This document shows positions 56,001 through 64,000 of a stretch of 64,000 bases of DNA, one piece after another. The notes beneath the pieces were generated by a model. That model was not told the origin of the DNA and did not search any database. It saw only the letters and a program-made list of their open reading frames with translations. A program made the translations under genes and the position numbers. The DNA is from Candidatus Methylumidiphilus alinenensis. Lineage in GTDB: Bacteria > Pseudomonadota > Gammaproteobacteria > Methylococcales > Methylococcaceae. The stretch's first letter is position 1. Each line of letters begins with the position of its first letter. Location: the NCBI GenBank assembly GCA_003242955.1, contig QJPH01000533.1:1-64000 (forward strand). The letters are read 5' to 3'.

Positions 56001-59000
56001 TGTCGGCCCGGCCCACGAACTCGATCTCGCCCTGCGCATTCCATAGCACCCTATCGCCGGTGCGGTACATACGGCTCCCGACCCCGCCAAACTGGTCCGC
56101 GAACGGATCGGCGACGAAGCGCTCGGCGGTCAGGCCCGGCTGACCGACATAGCCCCGTGCCAAGCCCACCCCGGCCAAGTACAGCTCGCCGGCCACGCTC
56201 TCGGGCAACGGTTGCAAGCCTTCGTCCAGGATGTAAGCCCGCACCCCCGGCATCGGCCGGCCGATGGGTACCGTGCCGCCCAGCGCCGAATGCGGCGGGC
56301 GCAAGGCGTGGAAGCTGGCAATCGTGGTGGCTTCGGCTGGGCCATAGGCGTTGACAAGGACGATGCCGGGGCAGGCGTCCAACACGCGCTGCATTGAGGT
56401 GGGCGCCGCCGCCTCGCCGCCGGTCCAAACCTCGCTTAACGGGGCGAAGCGGGCGGGATCGTCCTCGACGATCAGATTGAGCAGCGCGGCGGTGAAGAAC
56501 GCCGCCGTCAAACCGGTTTCGGCGGCGAGCCGGCCGAGAACCTCGCCGTCCATGTCGCCCACCGGGGCGGCGACAACCTGCCGGCCGCCGAGCAAGGTTA
56601 CCCAAAATTCGTAGACCGAGGCGTCGAAGGCTATCGGCGAGTTCCACAACACCCGCTGGTGATGGCCGTTGCGCCAACAGGCGTCGGCGGCGAAATCAAG
56701 TAGCCCGCGATGGGTGATGGCGATGCCCTTGGGCGTCCCGGTCGAGCCTGAGGTGTACATGACATACGCCGCCTGGTCGGCATGGCAGACGATACCGGGA
56801 TTGCCGGGGTCTTCGAGCGGTCCGGGTTCGACCACCAACACCGCAGCACCTTGCGGCAACGCCTCGTTGGCATGGCGGGCATCCACCAGCAGCACTGCCA
56901 CGCCGGTTTCCCGCAGGATGAATTCCATGCGGGACAACGGATAGCGCTCATCCAACGGCACATACACGCCGCCGGCCTTGACCACCGCCAGTAGGGCGAC
57001 GGCCAGTTCCGCCGAGCGTTCCAGCAGCAGCGCGACGCCGCTTTCCGGGCGGACACCAGATATCAGCAAGCGCCGGGCCAAGTGGTTGGCGCGGGCGTTC
57101 AGCTCCGCATAGCTCAACACCTCGCCACCAGCCCACAAGGCCGGGGCCTGGGGCGTGGCCTGGACTTGCGCCTCGAACCGGGCGGAGGCGCTAGAGCGAT
57201 GCGCTAAGACCGACTCGGTTTTTGAAACCGAGTCGGTCTGGGATATGGCTGCGTTGTACTCGACCAGCACCCGTCGGCGCTCGGCCGGCGTCAGCAAATC
57301 GACCCGGCTCAAGGGTACATCAGGGTTGGCGGCGGCGGCTTGCAGCAACCGACCCCAACGCGCCATCAGCCCCTCGACCGTGGCCGCGTCGAACAAATCG
57401 CTGCTGTATTCGACACCGCCACTGATGCCGAGCGGCGTGCCGTCCGCGCCGCGCCGCTCACTGAGGCTGATCGACAGGTCGAAACGGGAGGTGGCAGTGT
57501 CGCCGGCCTCCACACCCTCGACCGCCAAGCCGGGCAGTTCGAGGGTACTTTCCAAGCTACTATATAAGGCCAACATGACTTGAAACAGCGGATGGTGCGA
57601 CAGCGAACGGGTCGGGTTTAGCACTTCAACCAGATACTCGAACGGCACATCCTGGTGGCTATAAGCGCCCAGTGCGGTTTCGCGCACCCGGCCCAGCAAT
57701 TGCCGGAAGCTGGGGTCGCCCGAGGTGTCGGTGCGCAGCACCAGGGTGTTGATGAAAAAGCCCACCAAACCGTCCAGGGCGTGGTCAGTGCGCCCTGCTA
57801 TCGGGCTACCCAGCGCGATGTCATGGCCCGCACCGAGGCGGCTGAACAGTGCCGCGAGACCGGCCTGCAAGACCATGAACAGGCTGGCCCCGCCTTGGCG
57901 GGCCAGGCCGGCCAGTTGCCGGTGCGACTCGGCATCCCATTCCACCAAGACCATGCCGCCCCGGTAGGAGGCCACGGGTGGGCGTGGGCGGTCGGTGGGC
58001 AGTTCGATTTGCTCGGGCAGGCCAGCTAGGGTGTGCGACCAATAGGCCAATTGGCGCGAGAATACGCTGCCGGGGTCAGACTCATCGCCCAGCCATTCAC
58101 GCTGCCACAGGGTGTAGTCGGCATATTGCACCGGCAAAGCTTGCCAGTTGGGCGTCTCGCCTTGGCGGCGGGCCGTGTAGGCGGCGGCGATATCCCGCGC
58201 CAGCGGCCCCATCGACCAGCCGTCGCCGACGATATGGTGCAGCAACAGCAGCAAGACGTGTTCTTCCGCGCCGAGCGCGAACAACTCGGCCCGCAACGGT
58301 GGCTCGGCCGCCAGCTCGAAGCCATAGCGTACCGCCTGCGCCAGCGCCTCGGCCAGCCCGTCTTCGGCGACTGGTGTGACGGTCAACTTAAGACCTGCCG
58401 CCTCGGGGCTGAGGATCAACTGATACGGTGTGCCTTCGGTCTCCGGGAACAGGGTGCGCAGGCTTTCATGTCGGACGACGACATCGCCCAAGGCCGCTTG
58501 CAAGGCATCAACGTCCAGCACCCCGGTCAAGCGCAACGCCATCGGCATGTTGTAGGTGGCTGCGCGGCCTTCCATTTGATAGAGGAACCACAGCCGCTGC
58601 TGCGCGTAGGACAAGGGCAGCACCGCCGGACGGTCTTGGGTGTGCAGGGCCAGTCGTGCCGTTTCCGCCACGCCCACCGCTTCCGCCAAACCGGCCACGG
58701 TGGGGGTCTCGAACAGGCTGCGCAAGGGCAGTTCGATGCCGAAGCTGGCACGGATGCGCCCGACCAGCTTGGTTGCCAGCAGCGAATGGCCGCCGAGTTC
58801 AAAGAAATCCTCGTCAATGCCGACCTGTGCTCGGCCCAGCACGTCGGCGAACACATCGCACAGCATCTGCTCTTGCGGCGTCCGCGCCTTGCGGCTGGCC
58901 GCGCCTAGGCCAAATGCCGGCTCGGGCAGTGCGGTGCGGTCGAGCTTGCCGTTTTGGGTCAACGGCAGGCGATCCAAAACCACCACCGCCGTCGGCACCA

Positions 59001-62000
59001 TGTATTCCGGCAGGCGGTGGCGCAGCCAGTCGCGCAGCGCCTCGGCCTGCGGCACACCGTGCGCGATAGGCACGGCATAGGCCACCAGCCGCTTTTCGCC
59101 GGGGCGGTATGCATGGGCGACGACCACCGCCTGCGCCAGTTCGGGATGCTGGGTCAAGGCCGCCTCGATGTCGCCCAGTTCGATGCGGAAGCCGCGAATC
59201 TTCACTTGGTCGTCCACGCGGCCAAGGAACTCCAACGCGCCATCATTGCGCCAGCGCACGTTGTCGCCGGTGCGGTACATGCGTGCGCCGCTTTCGCCGA
59301 ACACACTCCCAAACGGGTCGGCGACGAAGCGCTCGGCGGAGAGGCCGGGGCGGTTGAGATAGCCCCGCGCCAAACCCGCCCCGGCGATATAAAGCTCGCC
59401 CGCCACGCCGGACGGAGTCAGCCCCAGCGCGTCGTCGAGGACGTAGACCCTGAGATTGTCGATGGGCCTGCCGATGGAGGGCGGCAGCGGACAGGTGTCC
59501 AAGTCGGTTGGCAAGGTGCAGCCAGTGGCGACATGGGTCTCGGTCGGGCCGTAGTGATTGTGCAGCCGTCGGCCCGGCATGAGATGATAGAACTCGCGCA
59601 CCGGGCGGGTCAGGGTCAGCGCCTCGCCGGCTTGGGCGATGTCTTTGAGGAAGGGAAGCGCCAGGCCCTGCTCCAGCGCGGCCTCGGCCAAGGCTTCCAC
59701 GACGAGATTCGGTGCGAACAACTCCGCCACCCGATGCCGGTCCAGCCACACCGCCAGTTGATCGGCGCTGCGGCGGACCTCGTCGGCGGGCACCACCAAG
59801 GTCTTGCCGAAGGCGAGCGTGGAGAGTATCTCCTGCGCCGACACGTCGAAGCTCAAGGCGGTGAATTGGGCGATGCGGGTGCCGGGTCCGCTGGGCAGGA
59901 CGCGGTTGTGCCACAGCAACAAATTCACCAAGGCCCCGGCCGGCATCACCACGCCTTTAGGCATACCGGTCGAACCCGACGTGTAGATCACATAAGCCGG
60001 ATGTTCCGCTTGCAGCGGCGCGGTGCGCTGACCGTCGCTCGGGTTGGTGGCGGCATAGCCGTCCAACCAAACGAGGGCCGTTGGCTCGTCCACCACCAGC
60101 CTAGGCGCATCCACCGCCTCGGGGATCAGCGCCACAGTCTGTCGGCTCGCCAGCACCACGGCAGGGTGGGCATCGCCCAGCATGGCACTGATCCGCGCAG
60201 CCGGGTAGTCTGGGTCCACCGGCAGATAGGCCGCCCCCGCTTTCAGTACCGCCAGCAAGGCGACGATCAAATCCGGGGTGCGCGGCAGCAGCAAGGCGAC
60301 GACGCGCTCCGGGCCGACACCATGGGCGATCAGCGCATGGGCCAGCCGGTTGGCTTTGGCATTCAACTCGGCGTAGCTCAACTCCGCCTCGTCGAACACC
60401 ACCGCCACCGCGTCAGGCGCGATGGCGACCTGTGCCTCGAACAAAGCGGGCAGGCTGGAGGAGTGCGAAGCTTGTTTGGCAATAGCTGGCTGGTCCGCGC
60501 AAGGCCAGCCTTGCACCCCGCCGTTGTAGTCCACCAGCAACATATGCCGCTCCCCGGCGGTCAGCAGGTCAATCCGGCTGATCGGCTGGTCGGGTTGGGC
60601 CAAGGCTGCGGTCAGCAGGCTTTGCCAGCGTTCCGCCAGGGCGGCAACCGTCGCCACGTCGAACAAGTCGCTGGCGTACTCGACCGCGCCTTGGATGCCC
60701 GCTGCGCTACCGTCTGCGCCGCGTTGCTCGGCGAGGGCAAACAGCAGGTCGAATTTGGCGGTGCCGGTCGCCACTGGCAGGTTGGAAACGTCCAGGCCCG
60801 GCAACGCAAACGTGCTGTCGGCATTGTTCTGCCACACCAGCATGACTTGGAACAGCGGATGGTGGGACAGCGAGCGAGCCGGGTTCAAAGCCTCGACCAG
60901 ATATTCAAACGGTAGGTCTTGGTGCGCATAGGCCGCCAAGTCCGCCTCCCTCGTCCGCAAGATCAATTCGCGGAAGCTCGGGTCGCCTGCGGTGTCGGTG
61001 CGCAACACTAGGGTGTTGACGAAGAAGCCGACCAAGGTATCCAATGCGTGGTCGGTGCGGCCCGCTATCGGGCTACCCAAGGGTATGTCCGTCCCCGCGC
61101 CCAGCCGCGACAGCAGTGCCGCCAAACTGGCTTGCAACACCATGAACAGACTGGCCCCGGCCTCGCGGGCCAGCCGAACCAGCCCTTGATGCAGCTCCGG
61201 ATCCAGCGCGAAGGGCACATGCCCGCCGCGATACGAGGCCACCGCCGGGCGCGGACGGTCCACCGGCAATTGCAATTGCTCCGGCAGGCCGGCCAGCGCG
61301 TCGGTCCAATAGGCCAGTTGGCGGGCGAACAGGCTGTCGGGGTCGGTCTGCTCGCCGAGCAACTGGTTCTGCCACAACGTGTAGTCGGCATATTGCACCG
61401 GTAGGGGCGTCCAGGCCGGGGCCGCGCCTTGCAGGCGGGCGGCGTAGGCCAGGCCCAAATCGTGCGCCAGCGGCCCGACCGACCAGCCATCGCCGGCGAT
61501 ATGGTGGATTAGCAGCAACAGCACCTGCTCATCACCGCCGAGTGCAAACAACTCGGCCCGCAACGGCGGCTCGGCGGCGAGGTCGAAACCGCGTTCCGCC
61601 GCCTCGGTCAGAAGCTTTGGCAAATCGGCCTCGTTGGCCGGGGTCACGGCCAGTTTAGGATAAGCCGCTTCGGGCGACAACACCCGCTGATAGGGCGTGC
61701 CCTCGATTTGCGGGAACACCGTGCGCAGGCTCTCATGCCGTGTGACCACATCGGCCAGCGCGGCTTGTAGGGCCGTCACGTCGAGCGCGCCCGACAAGCG
61801 CAGCGCGAATGGCATGTGGTAGCTGGAGCGCATCTCCTCCATTTGCTGCAAGAACCATAGCCGCCGCTGGGCAAACGACAGCGGCACCTGCGTTGGGCGC
61901 GGGCCGGCAGTCAAGGCCAGCCGCGCCGTTCCCGCCCGCTCCAGCCGCGCCGCCAAACCGGCCACGGTCGGCGTTTCAAACAGCGTGCGCAGCTCCAGTT

Positions 62001-64000
62001 CCACACCCAAGATGGCGCGGACACGGGCCACCAAGCGCGTCGCCAGCAGCGAATGCCCGCCCAGCTCGAAGAAATTGTCATCCACGCCGACCGCGGCCAA
62101 GCCCAGCACCTCGGCGAACACTTCGCACAACACCTGCTCTTGTGGCGAACTCGGCGCCCGGCCCGCCTGGGTTGGGGTTTGGTCAGGCACGGGTAGCGCT
62201 TTGCGATCCAGCTTGCCGTTGGGCGTCAACGGCAAGGCGTCCAGCATGACGAACGCGGCCGGCATCATGTAGTCGGGCAGTCTCTCGCTCAACCATTCGC
62301 GGAGAGCAGTGGTTAGTGAGGAGTGGTTGGTGTTTTCCCCTCTCGCCACTAACCACTTGCCACTCGCCACCACATAAGACACCAGGCGCTTATCGCCTTG
62401 GCGGTCTTCACGGACGATAGCCACAGCCTGCTCCACATCGGCATGGCCGGCCAGCACGGTCTCGATCTCGCCAAGTTCGATGCGGAAGCCGCGCAGTTTG
62501 ACTTGATGGTCGATGCGGCCTAAGTATTGCAAATTGCCGTCGGGCAGCCAGCGCACCAAGTCGCCGGTTTGATAGACCCACTCGCGCAGGCCGAGCAGTT
62601 CCAATTCGACGAATTTCTCCGCCGTCAGCGCCGGCTTGCCCAGATAGCCCCGCGCCAAGCCCACGCCGGCGATGGCCAGTTCCCCCGGAATGCCGACCGG
62701 TTGTGGCTGCCGGTGTCGGTCCAGCACATAGACGCGGGTGTTCGCCAAGGGCTTGCCTATCGGCACCCATGCGGCATTGTCCGTCGTCAGGCGGCAGGCC
62801 GTGGCGACAACGGTGTCCTCGGTTGGGCCGTAGGTGTTGAGCAGCACCGGATAGTCGGGGAAATGGCGCAGCCAGCGCCGCACACTCTCTTCAGGCAAGG
62901 CTTCGCCGCCCACTAGCACCAAGCGGACGGTTTCCGGCCAGTGTCGGCGCAGAACCTCGCCGTCGGTCAGCAGGCTTTGCCAATACGCCGTCGGCAAGCC
63001 CAGCACGCTCACCCGCGTCTCGCGGCAGAAGTTAAAAAAGTCCAAGGGGCTGTTGATCGCCGCGTCCGTGCGCAACACCAGCGTCGCGCCGTGCAGCAGC
63101 GTGGGGAAGATTTCCTCCACCGAGGCGTCAAAACAGACCGAGGCGAATTGCAATATGCGGTCAGCGGCACTGATTTGGTAGCGTTCCCGCAGCGCATAGG
63201 CGAAGTTCAGCAGCGAACGGTGGGCGATCTGCACACCTTTGGGCTGACCGGTGGAGCCTGAAGTGTAGATGACATAGGCCAGATTCGCAGGCCCGGCCTG
63301 CGCTTTCGGGTTGGCATTGGAAACTGCGGACAGATCTGCATCCAATAGCAGCACCTCCGCCGCCGTCGGCGGCAGGCGGTCGAACAGGCCGGGCTGGGTC
63401 AGCAATAGCCGCGCCCCACTGTCGTCCAGCATGTAACGCAGCCTCGCGGCGGGGTACAGCGGGTCCAGCGGCACATACGCCCCGCCGGCCTTGAGGATGC
63501 CCAGCAGTCCTGTGACCATCTCCAGCGAACGCTCCACGCACAAGGCCACCAGCGGATTTTCGCCGTCGGCAAACGCGGGGTGTTGCAACAAGCGGTGCGC
63601 GACGCGGTTGGCCTGGGCATTCAGTTCGGCATAACTCAAAGCCTGTCCGGAGAATTCCACCGCGATGGCGTCGGGGTTCTGCGTGGCCTGCGCCTCGAAC
63701 AGGCTGACGAAGGTTTTATCGTCGGGGTAGTCGGCTTCGGTGGCGTTCCAAGCCTGCAACTGCCGCCGCCCGGCCTCGTCCAACAACAACAGGCTATGCA
63801 GCGGGGCATCAGGATGGGCAATGATGCCGCGCAGCAAGGTCTCGAACTGCCCGCCCATCCGGGCAATCGTCGCCTCGTCGAACAAGTCGGTGGCGTATTC
63901 CCAGGTGGCCTGCAATTGCCCGGCCTGGTCCGTCACCGACAAGCTCAGGTCGAATTTGGCGACTGGATAGGCTTGCTCCTGCAAGGACACGTCCAGCCCC
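47059..64000 (-). CDS. Nonribosomal peptide synthetase, five visible modules with N-methyltransferase and thioesterase (partial)
   Basis: The frame is open through the right edge, so the N-terminus lies outside. The visible 5647 codons read: end of a condensation domain; A1 (A3 motif near 63260), T1 (62060); C2 (61490), A2 (59970), T2 (58795); C3 (58225), A3 (56750), T3 (55580); C4 (55010), A4 (53550) with an N-methyltransferase inserted (about 51450-52660, SAM motif VLEIGVGN), T4 (51185); C5 (50620), A5 (49150), T5 (47985); thioesterase (GWSVGG nucleophile at 47585). All complete C domains keep HHxxxDGWS, all T domains GGHSLLAT, and no epimerisation domain is seen. Read-off specificity codes (my manual reading): A1 DAEGLGTVV, A2 DVQFAAHVA (proline-like), A3 DAYFWGATI, A4 DAATIAAVC (Phe-like, N-methylated), A5 DAYFWGVTF. 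It is followed 20 bases later by the SRPBCC gene. Confidence 0.95.
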   Translation of the reverse strand, partial: GLDVSLQEQAYPVAKFDLSLSVTDQAGQLQATWEYATDLFDEATIARMGGQFETLLRGIIAHPDAPLHSLLLLDEAGRRQLQAWNATEADYPDDKTFVSLFEAQATQNPDAIAVEFSGQALSYAELNAQANRVAHRLLQHPAFADGENPLVALCVERSLEMVTGLLGILKAGGAYVPLDPLYPAARLRYMLDDSGARLLLTQPGLFDRLPPTAAEVLLLDADLSAVSNANPKAQAGPANLAYVIYTSGSTGQPKGVQIAHRSLLNFAYALRERYQISAADRILQFASVCFDASVEEIFPTLLHGATLVLRTDAAINSPLDFFNFCRETRVSVLGLPTAYWQSLLTDGEVLRRHWPETVRLVLVGGEALPEESVRRWLRHFPDYPVLLNTYGPTEDTVVATACRLTTDNAAWVPIGKPLANTRVYVLDRHRQPQPVGIPGELAIAGVGLARGYLGKPALTAEKFVELELLGLREWVYQTGDLVRWLPDGNLQYLGRIDHQVKLRGFRIELGEIETVLAGHADVEQAVAIVREDRQGDKRLVSYVVASGKWLVARGENTNHSSLTTALREWLSERLPDYMMPAAFVMLDALPLTPNGKLDRKALPVPDQTPTQAGRAPSSPQEQVLCEVFAEVLGLAAVGVDDNFFELGGHSLLATRLVARVRAILGVELELRTLFETPTVAGLAARLERAGTARLALTAGPRPTQVPLSFAQRRLWFLQQMEEMRSSYHMPFALRLSGALDVTALQAALADVVTRHESLRTVFPQIEGTPYQRVLSPEAAYPKLAVTPANEADLPKLLTEAAERGFDLAAEPPLRAELFALGGDEQVLLLLIHHIAGDGWSVGPLAHDLGLAYAARLQGAAPAWTPLPVQYADYTLWQNQLLGEQTDPDSLFARQLAYWTDALAGLPEQLQLPVDRPRPAVASYRGGHVPFALDPELHQGLVRLAREAGASLFMVLQASLAALLSRLGAGTDIPLGSPIAGRTDHALDTLVGFFVNTLVLRTDTAGDPSFRELILRTREADLAAYAHQDLPFEYLVEALNPARSLSHHPLFQVMLVWQNNADSTFALPGLDVSNLPVATGTAKFDLLFALAEQRGADGSAAGIQGAVEYASDLFDVATVAALAERWQSLLTAALAQPDQPISRIDLLTAGERHMLLVDYNGGVQGWPCADQPAIAKQASHSSSLPALFEAQVAIAPDAVAVVFDEAELSYAELNAKANRLAHALIAHGVGPERVVALLLPRTPDLIVALLAVLKAGAAYLPVDPDYPAARISAMLGDAHPAVVLASRQTVALIPEAVDAPRLVVDEPTALVWLDGYAATNPSDGQRTAPLQAEHPAYVIYTSGSTGMPKGVVMPAGALVNLLLWHNRVLPSGPGTRIAQFTALSFDVSAQEILSTLAFGKTLVVPADEVRRSADQLAVWLDRHRVAELFAPNLVVEALAEAALEQGLALPFLKDIAQAGEALTLTRPVREFYHLMPGRRLHNHYGPTETHVATGCTLPTDLDTCPLPPSIGRPIDNLRVYVLDDALGLTPSGVAGELYIAGAGLARGYLNRPGLSAERFVADPFGSVFGESGARMYRTGDNVRWRNDGALEFLGRVDDQVKIRGFRIELGDIEAALTQHPELAQAVVVAHAYRPGEKRLVAYAVPIAHGVPQAEALRDWLRHRLPEYMVPTAVVVLDRLPLTQNGKLDRTALPEPAFGLGAASRKARTPQEQMLCDVFADVLGRAQVGIDEDFFELGGHSLLATKLVGRIRASFGIELPLRSLFETPTVAGLAEAVGVAETARLALHTQDRPAVLPLSYAQQRLWFLYQMEGRAATYNMPMALRLTGVLDVDALQAALGDVVVRHESLRTLFPETEGTPYQLILSPEAAGLKLTVTPVAEDGLAEALAQAVRYGFELAAEPPLRAELFALGAEEHVLLLLLHHIVGDGWSMGPLARDIAAAYTARRQGETPNWQALPVQYADYTLWQREWLGDESDPGSVFSRQLAYWSHTLAGLPEQIELPTDRPRPPVASYRGGMVLVEWDAESHRQLAGLARQGGASLFMVLQAGLAALFSRLGAGHDIALGSPIAGRTDHALDGLVGFFINTLVLRTDTSGDPSFRQLLGRVRETALGAYSHQDVPFEYLVEVLNPTRSLSHHPLFQVMLALYSSLESTLELPGLAVEGVEAGDTATSRFDLSISLSERRGADGTPLGISGGVEYSSDLFDAATVEGLMARWGRLLQAAAANPDVPLSRVDLLTPAERRRVLVEYNAAISQTDSVSKTESVLAHRSSASARFEAQVQATPQAPALWAGGEVLSYAELNARANHLARRLLISGVRPESGVALLLERSAELAVALLAVVKAGGVYVPLDERYPLSRMEFILRETGVAVLLVDARHANEALPQGAAVLVVEPGPLEDPGNPGIVCHADQAAYVMYTSGSTGTPKGIAITHRGLLDFAADACWRNGHHQRVLWNSPIAFDASVYEFWVTLLGGRQVVAAPVGDMDGEVLGRLAAETGLTAAFFTAALLNLIVEDDPARFAPLSEVWTGGEAAAPTSMQRVLDACPGIVLVNAYGPAEATTIASFHALRPPHSALGGTVPIGRPMPGVRAYILDEGLQPLPESVAGELYLAGVGLARGYVGQPGLTAERFVADPFADQFGGVGSRMYRTGDRVLWNAQGEIEFVGRADSQVKIRGFRIEPGEIEAMLSVHPEVAQAAVVVREDRPGEKRLVAYAVPATCLAVEASALREWLKQQLPEYMVPTAVMVMESLPLTTNGKLDRKALPAPDLAATVAGRQPRTPREALLCDLFAEVLDLPRVGIDDDFFELGGHSLLATRLVSRVRANLGVELALRSLFEHPTVAGLAAQLQREDAGPVRLALTAQARPDFIPLSFAQQRLWFLHQFEGPSATYNIPLAMRLSGTLDRAALESALADVATRHESLRTVFSQREGTPHQLILSPEVGKPALVVSETTETALADALAAASQYSIDLSSEPPLRIELFVLGPSEHVLLLLVHHIAGDGWSMAPLSRDLASAYTARCQGKAPAWMPLPVQYADYTLWQRELLGESSDPGSLFIQQLQYWTETLADLPGQIDLPSDRPCPAVASYQGDYLAVRIDAELHQGLARLARQTGASLFMVLQAGLAALLSRLGAGNDIPIGSPIAGRTDQALDDLVGFFVNTLVLRTDTRGDPSFRQLLGRVRETALAAYAHQDMPFEYLVEALNPTRSLAHHALFQVLLAVQNAPEGVFELPGLRLSELPTCTGTAKFDLGLSLTELRGPDGSPQGLGGYVEYTTDRFDPATVAALYARWLRLLEQAVAQPDQQISRIDLLTPEERHTLLTVRNDTVRPLPVAPFPDLFQAQVEASPDALAVAFEGVELSYAELNAQANRLAHRLIAEGVGREQIVALALPRSPDMVVAIVAVMKAGAVYLPVDPDYPAARIRFMLADAQPVLLLANRATLAALPEIAGLHRLVVDEPAMRAELVHRSAENPNLALLPQQPAYVIYTSGSTGTPKGVLVSHAGLSSLAVAQRERFGIDAASRVLQFASPSFDASFAELCVTLLAGAALVSAPKDQLLPGVALAEFAARQRVTHATLPPAALVAMSPRDGLPQDMTLIVAGEACPPDMVATWAKGRRMINAYGPTETTVCATMSEALPALAQTPPIGQPIANTQVYLLDGGLQPVPPGVAGELYVAGVGLARGYLGRPGLTAERFVANPYAAGRRMYRTGDRVRWNALGELEFIGRVDDQIKIRGFRIELGEIENILNSHPEVGQAIVLVRRDGQAEDKRLVAYVVATSQSCNEAVERDQVGEWQQIYESHYATVDAETFGQDFSGWNSSYDGQAIPVGQMREWRDATVTRILSLSPKRVLEIGVGNALLLSQIAPHCECYWATDFSATVIETLSKQIEQLPELAGRVVLRAQPADDIDGLPVGKFDTIVINSVAQYFPNTEYLAQVLRQAMALLAPGGAVFVGDVRHLKLLRCFASAVQLRRAEVGTDTAALRRAVEHALLVEKELLIEPEFFAALAAQTPEIAGVDIRLKRGLAHNELSRYRYDAVLRKPPLVPLSLAQVPGLEWAVIDGLAGLAGHLEATARMPLRVAGVPNRRIVQEVAAQRNLQAGAGLAELWALLDGDTEIPDPEAFVALGERLGYWVGITWSARSLDALDVLFVPAEQAALAQPVDMYQPARIDGLPLSAFTNNPSAARGTGALIASLREHLRQRLPDYMVPSALVVLERLPLTPNGKLDRAALPAPELNLGGVGRPARTPQEQMLCDLFAETLGLAAVGIDEDFFDLGGHSLLATRLIGRIRASFGVELGLKSLFETPSVEGLAAKLGQAEQARLALVAHARPERLPLSYAQRRLWFLHQMEGRTATYNMPMVLRLGGNLDRAALQAALGDVVARHESLRTVFPEVEGIPYQRILDADAALPTLLVSHPGATLVRTALIAASRHGFDLSTEPPLRAELFALAPDAHILLLLVHHIAGDGWSMGPLARDLASAYAARSQGEAPGWTPLPVQYADYTLWQRELLGDQADPESLFSRQLAYWSKTLADLPEQLELPIDRPRPPVASYRGAQVAVAWEAELHQGLSALARHSGASLFMVLQAGFAALLSRLGAGHDITLGSPIAGRTDPALDDLVGFFVNTLVLRTDTSGNPSFRQLLGRVRETALAAYAHQDVPFEYLVEALNPARSLAHHPLFQTMLALQNAPQGDFELPGLHVESIGGGATDTARFDLSISLSEQRGADGAAEGITGVVEYSSDLFEPATVETLMARWARLLAQATGDPDLPLSRIDLLTAEERQTLLVDFNAAATAVKQALHSEASLPALFQGQAEATPDAPAVACGAARLSYSELNARANRLAHELLALGALPEQGVAVLMERSVERVVAVLAIAKAGAVYVPLDARYPVARMERIVTDNGARILLADPVLPVALQAQPLAGVEVLTVAAAPGGADPGAPDVNHHTERLAYVMYTSGSTGTPKGIAVTQRDVIELALEPCWRSGAQRRVLLHSPPAFDASTYELWVPLLGGGQIVLAPPGELDSHTLGRLIVEEHITSLFLTTALFNLLAEEDPAGFATVGEVWTGGEAVSPATMQRVLDACPNTGLVHVYGPTETTTFATFHALRPPHRIDGTVPIGKPMAGMRTYVLDDGLQPLPVGVAGELYLAGAGLARGYVGLPGLSAERFVADPFGGRFDDSGARMYRTGDRVRWNAQGEIEFVGRADNQVKIRGFRIEPGEIEALLSGHPEVAQAAAVVREDRPGDKRLVAYAVPAAGFNPDPAALRDWLKQQLPEYMVPAAVVPLAALPLNQNGKLDRKALPAPDLAQAGAGRAPRTPNEQLLCELFAEALHLPQVGIDDDFFELGGHSLLATSLASRVRTTFGVDFGLRGLFESPTVAALAERLAMDKPDDAFEVILPLRARGSRPPLFCIHPGGGISWSYCGLVRHLGPETPLYGVQARSLARPEPRPASIKEMAADYADQMQKVQPHGPYCLLGWSVGGLVAHAIATEMQRRGERVGLLTILDAYPVVDVHFDEPPIPTKRDILVGILDCNPEDLQDGGLSHAEVVQILRSRGSALASLEERHVDAVFNIMVNNATIAIDFVPEVFDGDILLFNSTIEREGSDATPEVWRPYLSGVLESYKIFARHDRMTKAGPLAEIGPLIAAKLRDLAF
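49612..49632. repeat. Half palindromic element in the module 5 C-A linker
   Basis: GGAGTGCAAAGCTTGCTTTAC matches the arm of the 4121-4180 palindrome at 17 of 21 positions. It lies in the NRPS C5-A5 linker, read on the minus strand as VKQALHSE, just before the A5 start. Confidence 0.5.
57207..57239. repeat. 15-bp palindrome inside the NRPS module 3 linker
   Basis: AGACCGACTCGGTTT (57207-57221) and its complement (57225-57239) are perfect arms around a 3-base loop. They are identical to the inner arms of the MITE at 11783-11935. The minus-strand translation is [10 protein letters not shown], in frame between C3 and A3. Confidence 0.85.
60459..60517. repeat. Diverged palindromic element in the NRPS module 2 linker
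   Basis: GAGGAGTGCGAAGCTTGTTT at one end and AAGGCCAGCCTTGCACCCC at the other form an imperfect inverted repeat. The sequence resembles the 4121-4180 palindrome. The minus-strand translation is [20 protein letters not shown], in frame between C2 and A2, at the same place as the module 3 element. Confidence 0.6.
62308..62370. repeat. AGTGGTTAGTG palindrome inside NRPS A1
   Basis: AGTGGTTAGTG (62308-62318) pairs perfectly with CACTAACCACT (62347-62357), and further CCACTTGCCACTCGCCAC units follow. The minus-strand translation is [19 protein letters not shown], replacing the usual short loop before ALREWL in the A1 C-terminal subdomain. Confidence 0.6.

Overview
The window most likely comes from a gammaproteobacterial methylotroph, probably a Methylococcales-type methanotroph. 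This is inferred from a 3-hexulose-6-phosphate synthase (RuMP cycle), a formaldehyde-activating-enzyme (Fae) homologue, a transketolase-family gene, and a beta-propeller exoprotein with a C-terminal domain I associate with that order. No methane monooxygenase or rRNA gene is present to settle it. Intergenic DNA is rich in palindromic (REP/MITE-like) repeats.

Region 1 (1-17.0 kb) is chromosomal housekeeping and accessory DNA: an AT-rich orphan gene; a HlyD adaptor and TolC/NodT-type lipoprotein without their ABC or RND partner; a SOUL haem-binding protein; a transketolase; an AI-2E-family transporter; an arylsulfatase remnant that has lost its catalytic core; a shortened lipoprotein coupled to a patatin-like lipoprotein; HPS; the Fae homologue, which appears to lack the catalytic His; and a secreted beta-propeller.

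Region 2 (17.5-27.8 kb) has a sigma-54 activator (GAF-PAS-AAA+-Fis). It is followed by a tight three-gene cassette encoding a 1022-residue protein with a CHAT/caspase-like C-terminus, a ComEC-type metallo-beta-lactamase-fold protein and a clostripain-family (C11) protease. Two different caspase-clan proteases with an MBL protein look like a programmed-death or conflict module. An IS21-type remnant abuts its end, followed by a Na/Pi cotransporter.

Region 3 (28.1-42.5 kb) is the most striking metabolic island. On the plus strand are an epoxyalkane:coenzyme M transferase homologue (MetE fold), a zinc-ribbon protein, a homologue of 2-ketopropyl-CoM oxidoreductase/carboxylase, an SDR dehydrogenase, both subunits of a family I CoA-transferase, an unrecognised protein, phosphosulfolactate synthase, two aspartase/fumarase-superfamily lyases and a GMC oxidoreductase. 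An acylating aldehyde dehydrogenase is divergent. Together they suggest bacterial coenzyme M biosynthesis plus a CoM-dependent epoxide (alkene) route. A CoA-transferase and a KPCC homologue with Tyr where His506 is expected favour an ethene-type route ending in an acyl-CoA, rather than the Xanthobacter propene carboxylation route. A toxin-antitoxin pair sits between the two lyase genes.

Region 4 (42.8-64.0 kb, minus strand) is a nonribosomal peptide cluster. It has an NRPS open at the right edge, of which five adenylation modules (one with an N-methyltransferase, a terminal thioesterase) are visible, then an SRPBCC protein, MbtH, cytochrome P450, an O-methyltransferase and a DUF697-type membrane protein. 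Palindromic repeats have been accommodated in frame in several NRPS linkers.
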